Origin: Epiperipatus broadwayi
Taxonomy: Eukaryota; Onychophora; Udeonychophora; Euonychophora; Peripatidae
NCBI GenBank assembly: GCA_028023455.1
Contig: JAQFVV010000002.1
Coordinates: 32,247,725 to 32,311,724 of the forward strand
Direction of reading: 5' to 3'
Length of the DNA stretch: 64,000 nucleotides
Made by a program: the position numbers and the translations under genes. The notes beneath the pieces were generated by a model, which saw nothing but the letters and a program-made list of their open reading frames with translations, was not told the origin of the DNA and searched no databases. The first letter of the stretch is position 1; each line of letters starts with the position of its first letter. Of this stretch, positions 38,440 to 49,869 are shown one piece after another.

Positions 38440-38730
38440 AACAGCTTTTTACTCTCACACCATCTATAATAAGCTTCAGTAATCAATGATTATCAAATGG
38501 AAGTGCACTTAAATCCCAAACCGGTGTCTGTTTTCAATAAGGACTTGACATTCAAAGCTGGAAGTAATGATATTTGAATCTAGCAACCATCTTTAAATTC
38601 ATTTTACTATTCTTGCCAAAAGTCTAAAATGGAAAAAATCCTGAGATTTTGAATTCAAACTACCTACTTGTGATAGTGAATTGATTTGGCTTTGAATCAT
38701 TCATTTCAAGTATTTGAGTTCAAGGTGCTT
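38440..38730 (+). repeat. Diverged copy of the intron C dispersed repeat
   Basis: ATAAGCTTCAGTAATCAATG, AATCCCAAACCGGTGTCTG, ATTCAAAGCTGGAAGTAATG and TTTGAATCATTCATTTCAAG follow the family order seen at 30335-31070. Confidence 0.65.
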
Positions 38731-39057
38731 AGAACTAATCGACATTTTTCTCCAGTAGCGGGCTGATTTAATTCTGAAAGTAATCATTGGTAATTTAAAA
38801 TAATTAAAATATTGTGGGAAAAAAAGAAAGTGGGTTGGAATGTCAAAGGTGTTATTCTGATTCTGAGAATGATATGGGTTTGTTTTTGAAAAATAAAAGT
38901 AAAAACTTCAATTTTATTAATTATTTATGATAATATATATATATATTCTTTATTCCTAATAGAAGCTGAAATTTGGAAGAAAAAATGAAATCCTAAAAAT
39001 GTTTTGGGAAAATTTTAAATACTCTACACAGGTTTTAATTTATAATTAGAATTTATA

Positions 39058-39690
39058 ATAAGGTATTTATTTATATAGCGCTATGTTAATAAATTGTAAA
39101 TGAGCGATCAGGCTAATGTACATGCGCTTTACAGATTTTAAACTATACGTAAATGAATGCTCTCATTCTCAAACACAAGATAAAGTCTTTATAAACAGCT
39201 AGAATGAATCCATTTGTCTTTCCAACCCAAACGTTTAAGTATGGGCCAATCTTAAGTGTTTGGAGATGAGAGCGTGAAGATGTTAAGCAGTCATTTTAAA
39301 TTACTTTATTATGCTTGAATGAATGATGCTTGCGAAATTATTTAAAATTTGCTATACGTCATTCTTAGTTGAAGTTAAACATATATATAATAAGATACTT
39401 ATTTACATAGCGCTATGTTAATAAATTGTAATTGTAAATTAGTGATCAGGCTAATGAACATGCGCTTTACAGATTTTAAACTATATGTAAATGAATACTC
39501 TCATTTTCAAACACTTAAGATTGGCTCATACTTAAAGTTTGGGTTGAAAAGATAGATGAATTTATTCTATCTGTTCATAAAGACTTTATCTTGTATTTGA
39601 GAATGAGAATATTCATTTACGTATAGTTTAAAATTTGTAAAGCGCAGCATGTGCATTAGACTGATCGCTACTTAGAGTTTATGAACATTT
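39058..39690. repeat. GCGCTATG repeat: direct copy plus foldback
   Basis: TATAGCGCTATGTTAATAAA, GATCAGGCTAATG and ATGCGCTTTACAGATTTTAA occur at 39075-39145 and again at 39407-39480. From about 39456 to 39660 the second copy is followed by its inverted arm (CATTTACGTATAGTTTAAAA, TTTGTAAAGCGCAGC), giving a hairpin centred near 39555. Confidence 0.78.
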
Positions 39691-40274
39691 AATTACCAGA
39701 ACATTTTGAATCCTGAGCAAACTAATTATATGTGTGTACATAATACAATTTGTATATCATTCCAAAAAAAAAAAAAAAGTCCATGCAGGAAAATATTACA
39801 TCAGAGCTTTAATCAACAATTACTGTAATAAAATCATGTGAAGAATATATTTTTAAGACTAGTTTTGGTATCATGGAAGATAAATGAAAGTTATAGGAAA
39901 ATATATGCTAAAATGGTGGATGGAGATTTCTTTGTATGGTTAATAACATTGTTATTAACATCAAAGTTTGAGATCTTTAAAAAATTTTCTTAATTATTTA
40001 TGGAAAGCATATAAAAGTCAAAGTAAAATTGTGCATTTAATAGATCCATTCGTAGTATTTAATTATCTCGCATAATAAGTGTATAAGCTGGATATGTCAG
40101 TCAATATTCATGAAAATAAATTTGTGCTATGTGAACTACATATTGTTCAGTATATTTGGATTAAGTATTTTTAACATTTAATAGAATTAAAGTTCAATAT
40201 TATGTAATCACATTGTAATCATTATGGTTTAAATATTTTTACTAACTTTTAATTTTTAATGTGTGTGTCTAAAG

Positions 40275-40370
40275 ATAAACTGTTTAAGTACCAGTACCAG
40301 TGATAACTACATTGCCACAAGCACAGCAGAAGGGAATATTGTTGTGTGGAATATAGAAAGGCAATTAAAG
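40275..40370 (+). CDS. BIRC6: BIRC6 exon 5: WD40-like blade strand
   Basis: A 96-nt phase 0-0 exon. It encodes INCLSTSTSDNYIATSTAEG followed by NIVVWNIERQLK. This is a WD40-type strand (small residues, G-x-I-x-V-W-N/D), which aligns with the segment right after the BIR in other BIRC6 proteins (an LAAATKRGKICIWDV-like blade). It returns the chain to the N-terminal beta-propeller after the inserted BIR. Acceptor CTAAAG (40269-40274), donor AAAG|GTAAGC. The frame also stays open upstream of the acceptor and through the donor, but homology fixes both ends. Confidence 0.93.
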
Positions 40371-40429
40371 GTAAGCGTTTCAAAATTGTTCTTTTATTTA
40401 TTTTATATAATAATTAGCATTATTGTTTT

Positions 40430-40885
40430 TACTATAAATAATTTAACACTAGATCTACATGTAATTATGTAAAATGAAATTAACCTTCAAACCTGGGCTG
40501 TTTTGCTTTTAGTATATAAATCTAGACACACTCGACCATCAGTAAGATATTTAAAAACACAAATGAGGCACTTGTGCCTAGAGCTTATTATTATGTAATC
40601 CAACCCTTGCTGATCGTGTTTAACTCAGGGCTTGCTCCTATTCTGTGTCTGATATTTTAATTGGCAACTGAATTGTACAAATTTTGTTAATATATCATAG
40701 GGAAGAGAAAGTTTCTCATTTTTAATTGCCTACGATTAAGCATAACTATAAATAAATCCATAATTCAGTGCTGAATCTATATCTAATTATATAGAAGAAA
40801 ATCAACCTTCAAACCTGCACTGAGCGTTTTTAGTATGTAAATTTATGCACACTCACCCGTCTCTATGAGTTTAACGATTTTTTTT
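40430..40885 (+). repeat. Diverged direct repeat pair
   Basis: AACCTTCAAACCTGGGCTG with AGTATATAAATCTAGACACA (near 40480-40530), and AACCTTCAAACCTGCACTGA with AGTATGTAAATTTATGCACA (near 40803-40855). Spacing about 320 bp. Unclassified. Confidence 0.65.
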
Positions 40886-41564
40886 CCTACATTTGCAACT
40901 AACAATTGTTTTTGGCTATTATTTTTTAATTTAATACTGATAGTATTTTCATAGTAGTTTATTTCAAAATAATAATAGATACAATATAAGATTAGTTTTG
41001 AAATTTATTGTAATACAGTACTAATAACTTGGCTATCTTTACTATTTCTTTTTTTATTATTGGTATTGTTTTTGCTATTCTTATGGCAGATGTTTTTGAA
41101 TTGGGAAAATGTAAAGTAATTAAACTTTTTTTTATAGTTATTCATAGGCTTTGCATCACTTTTATATGGCAATTCTAAAGCCAAGAAATTAAGTTGCTAA
41201 TTTTAATCGTGTGGCTAGTATTGGTTATGTATGAGGCTAAATAGAAATTCATTGCTCTTTGAATTTAATGATATATTTCGTGATACAGAAACTTATTTAC
41301 ATTTTGGAAAAACCTCGATAAATGTGTGTGACAAACATGCACATGTTTCTGACATTTTTTGCAAGTATAATTAAATATATGGACATGAGTTATTAAGAAG
41401 CAACAATTATTCTAAAAATAACATTTTTCTTCTGTTATTTCATCATTTTTGAATAAGGGATGTTCCAAAAGAATAAATACCTTCCTGAAGAATAATTTTG
41501 AGTGTGCATGTTAAATTTTCATTGTGATTCAATATTAGAATCTGAAAAAATAATAATATAAAAG

Positions 41565-42290
41565 GTTTTTCACAGAGGCAAAACTCCCCATAGAGTAGCG
41601 CCCCTCAGTGCAAACCAGAGAAATCAATGGATGCAGGAAGGTTTGTGCATAAAATCCCTATCTAGTGCCTACTCATCCAATATCCGGACTAGTTTCTAGC
41701 TTGTGGTTTTCATCTGTGAGGAGCTTTGGATCTTATGTACAAACCTTCCTGCATCCATTGATTATTCTGGTTTGCACTGAGTGGCGCTACTGTATGGAGA
41801 GTTTTGCCTCTGTGAAAAACAGATTGTGTAAGCCTAAAGAATGGTGATCATAAGATGTTTGATCCTGCCCAATAGGATTATGGTGATTATTGTTATTAAA
41901 AAACCAGACACCAAAAAGTATGGATGTCGAACTGAGCTCAGATCTATACAACTATACAAGCTGATGAGCTTAGCTTGAAAACATTATTGTGTTTTCATTT
42001 TGAACTCAGAGCTTTATAGTTAGATAAAAAACATAAAAGGTGGCTGCTGGAGAGTTGCATTAGATCCTAAGATCTAGGTGCAATGTTCTTAGATCTGAGG
42101 CTCCTCCCTGATGAAAGCCACAAGCTAGAAACTAGACTGGGGATGTTGGATGAGTAGGCACTAGATAGGAATTTTATGCACAAACCTTACTGCATACATT
42201 GATTACTCTGGTTTGCACTGAATGGCGCTACATATGGAGAGATTTGCCTCTGTGAAAAACATTGTGTAAGCCTAAAGAATGGTGATTATG
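41565..42290. repeat. GAGGCAAAACTC foldback with a partial tandem copy
   Basis: Element 41565-41820 has terminal inverted repeats GTTTTTCACAGAGGCAAAAC and its complement. Within, GGATGCAGGAAGGTTTGTGC and ACAAACCTTCCTGCATCCAT mirror each other. A second partial unit (about 42060-42262) repeats the right half, and both are followed by the same TTGTGTAAGCCTAAAGAATG. The inner block CATCCAATATCCGGACTAG also pairs with the second unit (CTAGACTGGGGATGTTGG). The open frame at 41665-41847 is a reading of this repeat. Confidence 0.82.
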
Positions 42291-42689
42291 TGCTGTTTAA
42301 TGTAAAAGGTACTAAAAAAAATTGATGACTGTTTCTTAGCAAAATGTATATTTTCGCGCCATAAATGTTTTGTTTTTTTTAGAGAAAAATTAAGAAGGCT
42401 ACCTGTCTTCAGTCTTTTTTTTTTTTTAGAAATTTATAATCATTTTGATTTATTTATGTGTAGGAAGATGGTAAAACAGTCTTTAAACAGGTCTCTGCAT
42501 GGCAAAATTTTTTCAAAGAGGAACAATGAATGAAAAGATATTACCGGATTTGCCATTTCTGCATGATGAAATCTAATGTTTTTTTTTTATTTGCTTAGGA
42601 GCTGGTAATATCTAAATATCCATCTATTTACCTATAATTGGATAACTAATTGGTTAGATTAATTACGTTTATAACCAGGAAAAGTTTCA

Positions 42690-42765
42690 TTCCTTCTAAA
42701 TTCTAACTCGAACTCATGTGTAAGGATAGCAAATATGCTATCCATTATGCTGAGGTCCCTTACAT
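42690..42765 (-). repeat. tRNA-like SINE head
   Basis: On the - strand the order is GACCTCAGCATAATGGATAG (A-box-like, compare TGGCGTAATGGATAG of tRNAs), a GGATAGC/GCTATCC hairpin, and GAGTTCGAGTTAG (B-box-like), at near tRNA spacing. There is no intact cloverleaf. A tail related to 42895-42930 (TCTAGATTCTAACTCG) suggests a SINE rather than a working tRNA gene. Confidence 0.5.
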
Positions 42766-42836
42766 ATATACATATCAAATTCCAAAAGCTAAACTAATCA
42801 TATAATAAATTAAGTACACCAGTTCACACAAATCCA

Positions 42837-43224
42837 CTACTACTGGTTTTCCTGCCAAGGCAGAACTCCCAAGAGCTAAGTAACACAAATCCACTATATA
42901 TCCATCTACTTTCTAGATTCTAACTCGTATTCCAATTACCTTTAAAATCAAAAGAACTTTTAAGTAAATTTATAGCTTCAGGATCATAAATCTTTATTAA
43001 AAGAGGTTTTTTTTATTTATTTCATTCTTCAAAGAAAACTCTCTTTGGTTGCTTTAACATAATATTATGAGACCTATCTTTAATAAAGTTTTTTAATTTT
43101 GAAGCTATTGACTTATTTAAAGGTTATTTTGATATTAAAGGTAATTGTGAATTGCAATTTGTTTTGTGTTTGTGTTACCCTGCACTTGAGACGTCTGCTT
43201 TGACAGGGAAACTATTGGTAATGG
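42837..43224. repeat. Large foldback repeat, 388 bp
   Basis: Outer ends CTACTGGTTTTCCTGCCAAG and TGACAGGGAAACTATTGGTA are inverted relatives. Inner parts CAATTACCTTTAAAATCAAA and ATTTTGATATTAAAGGTAA, and ATAGCTTCAGGATC and TTGAAGCTATTGAC, continue the mirror to a centre near 43020. It ends about 250 bp before exon 6. Confidence 0.78.
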
Positions 43225-43471
43225 GTTTATGATTTGATTTTGGCTAATTTATTTAATATTGAACTGCTGTATATAATTTAATGTATGCTCATTTGTGTGT
43301 ATGCTTACATGCTCACACATAATTTCCAGGAGAAATTTTTTTTACCCTGATTTATGGTTATTTTAGCATTTCCTATTTATAGTTACTTCAATTTTTTTAT
43401 TATTTTGTGTTTATTTATATATTTAAATTAAATTTTAAACAATTTTCTGCTTGTTTTTTTTTTTTTTATAG

Positions 43472-43593
43472 AAATGTTTAAAGTTTAACATAGAAATTCC
43501 CCAACATTTACTTCATAAAAAAGCTGAAGGAATTAATAAAACTACAGATGCAATCTGGAAACCGAGAGTCAGTAAACCTTGGGGAGAATTAAG
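43472..43593 (+). CDS. BIRC6: BIRC6 exon 6: linker after WD blade
   Basis: Begins in phase 0 after TTTTTTTATAG and reads KCLKFNIEIPQHLLHKKAEG, then INKTTDAIWKPRVSKPWGELR. The opening KCLKFNIE corresponds to the VHLKFEIN-like start of the matching region in vertebrate BIRC6; the rest is lineage-specific. The donor AAG|GTAGTT is weak at +5 and +6. It ends in phase 2, and its AG joins the G of exon 7 to make Arg. Function is unknown; by position it is a loop or linker of the N-terminal propeller. Supported by phase continuity and by the short conserved opening. Confidence 0.86.
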
Positions 43594-44587
43594 GTAGTTT
43601 TATTACTATTATGGATTGTATGTTGTTAAATTATTGGGATAAAATTAGTTACATTTGCAATGTGGATAATTTTTTCTAAATCTTGATGCAGAAGGATTGG
43701 GCATTATCAAGAACTGAAATCTTTGAAGTTTATGAATTTTTATAAATGCAAATTAGTTCAGAAATGAAAGTGAATTATAAGGGGAAATATTTGCTGCATT
43801 TTTAAATATAAAAAAATTATATAAAAGTGTATTAAAATTTCAAATCATTTATAAAGGGAATCCTTATTATTCATACTTGATAACTGAAATATTGTTGAAT
43901 TAATGTATAATGAAATCAAATTCCTTCTGGAATAGTGTTAATGTTGAAATGGTTCAATGATACTCATGAATTAGTACAGAGTAAGATTCTCCAATCAATT
44001 CCAGTACTGGCAACTTTACTTTCTTATAAACTCCAGCAATAAAACCATTTGATTTTTTTTTTACGCAATATTTATTTTAATATATGGATATAAAATACAT
44101 GTAATTAATGCTCGTGAATATTAATAAGGTACTATATTGTGTATATATGTAATGATACTGAGTAAAGAAGCAAAAGAGTACAAGTTTTGTGTGTTTAAAA
44201 ATGTAAAATAAAAAGTTATAAATTAACGAATGCAGCGTTACATTTAATCCTCTCATCCCATTCATTAACTTGAAAGAAAAAGCCAATTAAACACCAGTTA
44301 TCTTCTTGTTTCTCTGCCAATTATTTAAAACTACTTACTATATTCTTAAATTTATTTAATGCTGTCTCTCTTTCAGTTAATTAAACTATTCTTAAAATAT
44401 TATTTTTTTAACAATAAATGTTTTGCTTGTAATTTGTCTTTACGGCAACAGTGAATATTTGGCAAGAAAAATCTTTTCAGAATTGCAAAGCTTATAAATT
44501 AAAAATATTTTTTTGTGTTAAAAAAAATAGAAATAATAATATGGTAGTTACAGATCAATATTTTATATTTTAATGCTCTAAAACTGA

Positions 44588-45730
44588 ATAAGGGCTGTGT
44601 CCGCATCTTCTTAATCTTACGGCCCGGACTTTATCAGGGAGCTTTTTGTTCCCTGACTAAATTCCCAAATTTGTTATGTCCAGCTGTCTCTTACTGTACT
44701 GCCAGACATCTTGTCTGTGAGCTTAACTGTTCCCAGACTAATTTAACTATACTAATTCCCAGTAATGACTCAATACTATTAGATTGAGATTAATTGCATT
44801 TAATAGTAATAATCTTAGTAATTGTTAACCAAACATTACCATTTATATAAGTCTATCTACATTACTTATATACATAAGCCTATAGACATATAAAAATAAT
44901 AATCAAGATCTTTATGCCCTGTATAAGTCTTAGCTGGCTGTTCACACATTCAGAGGCCAGCTCTCCGCAGTCCCCATGCATTCGGGTGACGTTCTGCACC
45001 CACTTATAAGTCTGTGTACACTGGTGAAGCTAAGAATAGTGTCTCTTTCTTGATTCAGTTTGCACTCAATTTGCTCATTGTTTTCTTTCCTAATGATGAT
45101 TAGCTCCTAATCCCATCCATCAGATAAGGTGATTACTCCTTTCACTGTTCACATGCTGGATACAAGAATCTAAACTATTGTATATATAACTTCAATTAAT
45201 GAGTCATATTTAGCTTACAGTTTATTATCACAGAAGAAATCTATAACTCTAATTCCTTTAATTGTTCAATATACCATTATCATGCTGCATTCTTTCATTG
45301 ATTTAACTCCTTTTACTTCTCTTACAATTAGAAATTAATCTTTTCTTTCTACTTTACAAAGTTATAATTAAATTTTCGTTCACTATTTTAAAAGGATCAG
45401 TTCTTTTAAAATTTTATGAATACGGCTAAGTAGTTGGATGATTTGAATGAAATGTGTCAACCAACCTACAACAGGTCATATCCTAAATTTATGATTTGAC
45501 GGCATGTTTAGGTGCGTCAGATGTTACTGAATCAGGAATGGAATATAACAAAGGGAGAGCATCTCACTACTGTCAGACCTAGGCCTTCGAATAGGATGCT
45601 AAAGATGTCACAATGAAATGCCCAGTTCCAAATCAATGTAACTTAGACCAGTACATATTCACTACATATCCCTTTTTAGGCCCCATTATACCACAGAATT
45701 CAAACTCAGCTCTCTTCAGGGATGGACTTA
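44588..45730. other. Unclassified less AT-rich segment
   Basis: Composition differs from the surrounding intron (for example TTACGGCCCGGACTTTATCA, GAGGCCAGCTCTCCGCAGTC, ATGCATTCGGGTGACG). No long frame, no tandem structure and no second copy in this window. It could be a solo LTR or other transposon remnant; nothing more can be supported. Confidence 0.35.
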
Positions 45731-45810
45731 CTCAATTATTAACCACATATGCCTATATATAAGCATAAATATAGAAAAATACTGACAATCAATTATTATA
45801 AGAGCGACAT

Positions 45811-45945
45811 ATAATGATGATGATGATCATCAAATCTTTAATGGTGTAAATTCATAATGTGATAATGATATAAATGCACAATAATGATGGTGATGATCAA
45901 ACATCTAGTGGTATCAATGCACAGTGATGATGGCGATGATCAAAC
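45811..45945 (+). repeat. GATG-rich minisatellite, about 3 units
   Basis: Units of roughly 45 bp: AATGATGATGATGATCATCA, then AATGATGGTGATGATCAAAC, then AGTGATGATGGCGATGATCA, separated by similar spacers (TGGTGTAAATTC, GTGGTATCAATGCAC). Confidence 0.7.
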
Positions 45946-47841
45946 AGAGATCAGATTGGTTTAAACAATTTAATTTATTAACAACATATAATAAATATTT
46001 ACAAACAAAAAATAATAAAATAAATAAATATTCGGTTATCAAGAATGGTTTTTCTATCATCTTGATGGCTTCACACAGCAGAAACAAAATAATTTAAAGT
46101 ATATTATACTATATAATTCATTAAATATATACATAAAACAAAAAAAAAGAAAAGCAAAATGAGAGTTCTCTAATTTCTAAAACTACCCCATTAATGTAAT
46201 TATTGGAATATTTTTAGGTTAGGGTAAATATATTTATAACTATTTTTTTTATTATATATATATATATAGCCCCACTCCCATCTATACGTTTGTGTAAGTC
46301 CTAGTAAAAAAAAAAAAAATAATGACAGATACGATAAAGACCATTTACTCAGTGGGTTAATTGCACTCAGAAGTAAAACAAAATTACAAGTAAATATTAT
46401 TAAAACTTATTAGTAAAAAAAAAAAAAATTTTGTTGGTCCTAAAGTTCCCTCAATGTTAAATATATGATAACCTTACTTGAGGACCTTGATGGATCAATA
46501 TTGAATTCCAGAGGAATCTGTAAATTTACTTTCATTAAAAAAAAATAAATACATATTAATTGAAGAAGATTCCTTTTTTAAAATACATCAACATATGACA
46601 CATCTATTCACTGCTTCCACCTTTAAATTGCAGATGATCGAATTTGAAAAATTAATCTTGAATACACAATACAAAAAAAATTACAATACATAAACTTTTA
46701 AATAGCAATAATAAAGCAAAAAAAAATAAAAATCACGTGAATCAAAATAAAATATATTTATCTTGAGGAAAACAAATGTCAATCTCCAGGCCTAGCGTTC
46801 CTGTTCACCAATTCTGTTAATATTCATATCTTTCATGTTGATTGGTTAAAACAAACACATATCAACTATCTCTCCTGAACGTATATAAATCCATGGTAGA
46901 TGGATGTACACCAGCGTTCTCTAAATAGACATCTTGATGGAAAATTTTATAATTTCATAATGACATTGAAGCTAGCTTTGGAAAGTCCCACAACACTGAT
47001 TTCTTTACCCCAAATGCATTGTAAAGATTCCTTTATTATAAACTTTTATTTATGACGTGGCTTCAATATGTATATATATTGAACTAGTTTGAAGAAACTT
47101 CATTTTTTAGTAGTTTCAGATTTCCTTTGCATTATTTCTATAATAACGAATTCAATCTTGCAGAAATTAAAGTTTAACTTTCCAGTTTTCTTCTTTCCAA
47201 AATAAAGATTTTTATCTTGAAACTACAAATATTAAAATTACTGTTTTTAAATGCCAAATAGTTTTTTCTTTTTCTTTTTTTTTACAAAAGAAAGAAAAAC
47301 TTTACTTAACTGCTGTCGGTTCAATTGTCCGTTTTTAAGTGAAGAACGCTCCTTTGTCACGTGCTAGCTAAAAACCTATTGTTACAACTTAATAAAAAAA
47401 ACAAAAACAAATTATAAAACATTATTATTATTTTTATTTAATTTTCATTATTCAAATTCGATCATTTAACAACAATTTTGACCTCATATAATTTTGATCT
47501 TGATTATTTCTGTCTTATAAGCCAACCAATTAGTATTTTTAATTAATGATATTAATGAATAAAAAAAATAGAAAAACAATTAATTTCTACCAATAGACAA
47601 ACATATTAGTTTATATGCATATATACTTCATGTGTATAGCAAATTTATTTGCTTTCTCACAACAGACAAAAAAAAAATAATTAATTTCTCAAACATACCA
47701 TTTATTTGTATGTTTATACATGTATATACTATATGTCTATAAGTAAGTATATAAGATATTTTATTTGCCTACCACTTGGTCTGAATTCCAACGTTGTGAA
47801 AGAAATTGGGATAGGTGTGAAGGCTAGTTGTAAGCCATCTC

Positions 47842-49755
47842 TAAACACCTACATTATACAAATGATAAGTGTGGAATGCTTTGTATACTACATTTCAGTG
47901 GATAATTATTAAATTGCTTCTTATTTATAATTTTTAATAGATTTAACATTCTTATCATTTTTACATATCTTATTTATTTTCTTAGGTCCCTTGAAAAACA
48001 GTGAATCAAAAGTTTATTGTAATTTGAAGAGAAAAAGAATTAAATAATATTAGTGTGAGCAATAATATATTTATTTATAATCTATAGTCATCCAAATTAT
48101 AATCCTCTAGACTCTTCCTCTTCTTCTTCTTCCTTAGTTTTGCTTTCTTTATACAGTATATAACATCAAACCTCCACTCTTTTACACTTTTAGCAAAATA
48201 TATTTATTAATTTGATAACAGTTTCGACTGTTCCCAGCAGTCTTCATCAGATCTTATTTCTCACTCCTTTAGGAAAATGGAGGAAGTAAAGGAGTGAGAA
48301 ATAAGATCTGACGAAGACTGCTGGGAACAGTTGAAACTGTTATCAAATTAATAAATATATTTTGCTAAAAGTGTAAAAGAGTAGAGGTTTGATGTCATCC
48401 AAATTACCTTGGTAACAAAAACAGTATATCATTCTATGGCACTATTTCCAGTAATAGACTGAAATGAAGTGATTTAATTTAAAACAGATATTTATCATTG
48501 TTTATCTGTTGAAGACACTTGAATTCTAAGCTATCTTTTAAAGATTATACTAAATGTAGAGTCATAGTTTTATTTTTCATTTAATATTATAATTTAATTT
48601 GTTTAATAATCTTTGTAGAATATAAAAAAAAGGTGACAATGTATCACTTTAATTAAAAAAAGTCTAGATACGGAAATAATACTTCCTTACTAATAAAAAT
48701 AATGAAAACACTGCATGCAATGCAATCCACTTCATATATAACAGCTGATACTTTCTTAGAAAAGAATATTGTTGACAAATTCTAGTTTTATCCAATAAAT
48801 ATTTACTGGGGGAGTGTATATAAGTGAATATTTCTTGAGCTGTTTGTGGTTAGACTTGTATTACAATAAAATTAAAGGGATTTTTATAAAATCAAATTAT
48901 CACAATTATTCATGAATTATATCCTATGATAGTACTTGCAATAAATTTTCCTGGCAATGAAAGGCACCCTATTTTGTTGTTATTCTTGACCTAAGTGATA
49001 GTATTTTCTTTTATCTACAATCTTCCAATCCAATTGTCTATCTAACTTACACCATGTGATACATTTTTATCTTGATAACGTCAGTTCTTTTTTTATTCAT
49101 AATCCACATATTCTAGGTTTCCAATAGTAACCTTGCAATTTCAAATCTTTTTTCCCTGCTAAGGAGAAATTGAATGAGTGCTTTCATACCAGAGATTCAT
49201 TTTTCTGCACTATAGCTTTATTCTTTTGGAAGAAAAGTTTGATTGCCTTTTATCATGCAATTTGCAGGAATGATTAGCTGTTTGAACAACTAATTAACTG
49301 AAACTATCAACATTCTATATTGTTGCTAGATTGTTATAAATATAAATGTAAGGAACAAACAAAGAGAAGAACATAAATTGTTCAGATTCTTTTAAGAAAA
49401 TTATTAGAGGAGAGAAATACTATAGACAAGATAGAAATATAATCGGTAGATGAAAAAAAATGTTTTAGTTTTGATAAATTCATATTCACCAACTGAGAGA
49501 CCACATAAAATGTATAATTTAAAAAAAAAAAAAAAATTTCTTATTTTTTTAGTTTAGTATATCATAAGACCAGATCATTGTATCTTGTTTGAATAAGTGT
49601 GCATTTATATTTCATTGAATGAGAATTAAAATTTAATAGATTTGTAATAATTACAATTTTAATGAACTGATTTATTATTTGCCTAATGTCTCATAAAGCC
49701 TGTTTATTGTTTACTTAACTTTAATGTAATAATCACAATTTTTATTGTTATTATA
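47842..49755 (+). repeat. Intronic segmental duplication, copy 1
   Basis: Starts TAAACACCTACATTATACAA and ends TTTTTATTGTTATTATA. It matches 53597-55745 almost base for base over long stretches and includes the 232-bp foldback at 48164-48395. It lacks two stretches present in copy 2 (54625-54776 and about 55060-55150). By eye the aligned parts are about 97-98% identical; this was not computed. Confidence 0.92.
48164..48395. repeat. Foldback inside the duplication (copy at 53909-54141)
   Basis: ACATCAAACCTCCACTCTTT, TTGATAACAGTTTCGACTGT and CAGCAGTCTTCATCAGATCT mirror AGATCTGACGAAGACTGCTG, ACAGTTGAAACTGTTATC and AGAGGTTTGATGT. Arms are about 105 bp around a centre at CTCCTTTAGGAAAATGGAGG. The copy at 53909-54141 retains CAGTCGAAACTG. 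Confidence 0.9.
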
Positions 49756-49869
49756 CTTTTATATCTTTTAATAGAATCTTTAAAGCATCATCACTTTGTG
49801 ATTTAAATATTGTTTACCTGAAATGCATATATTATTTTAAATAATATAATAAAGATGAAATCAATAATT

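Larger units (their letters stand above)
36700..40274 (+). other. BIRC6: BIRC6 intron D (3.6 kb)
   Basis: Phase 0 intron, GTGAGT to GTGTCTAAAG. A perfect TACTAAC branch-point-like heptamer lies at 40240-40246, about 30 nt before the acceptor. It holds a further copy of the intron C dispersed repeat (38440-38730) and a paired repeat with a GCGCTATG-containing end (39058-39690). From 36800 to 38400 nothing but AT-rich sequence is visible. Confidence 0.88.
40371..43471 (+). other. BIRC6: BIRC6 intron E (3.1 kb)
   Basis: Phase 0 intron ending in a long T tract and ATAG. It contains a diverged direct repeat (about 40430-40560 and 40750-40885), a foldback of the GAGGCAAAACTC family with a partial tandem copy (41565-42290), a tRNA-like SINE head on the - strand (42690-42765) and a large foldback (42837-43224). 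Only 40900-41550 is without a noted repeat. Confidence 0.88.

Noticed and set aside
42690-42765. Functional tRNA gene on the - strand
   Set aside because: A- and B-box-like motifs are present, but acceptor and anticodon stems do not form a proper cloverleaf.
49775-49846. Possible duplicated exon 7 after duplication copy 1
   Set aside because: No convincing sequence match to exon 7 and no donor site; kept only as a low-interest decoy acceptor.
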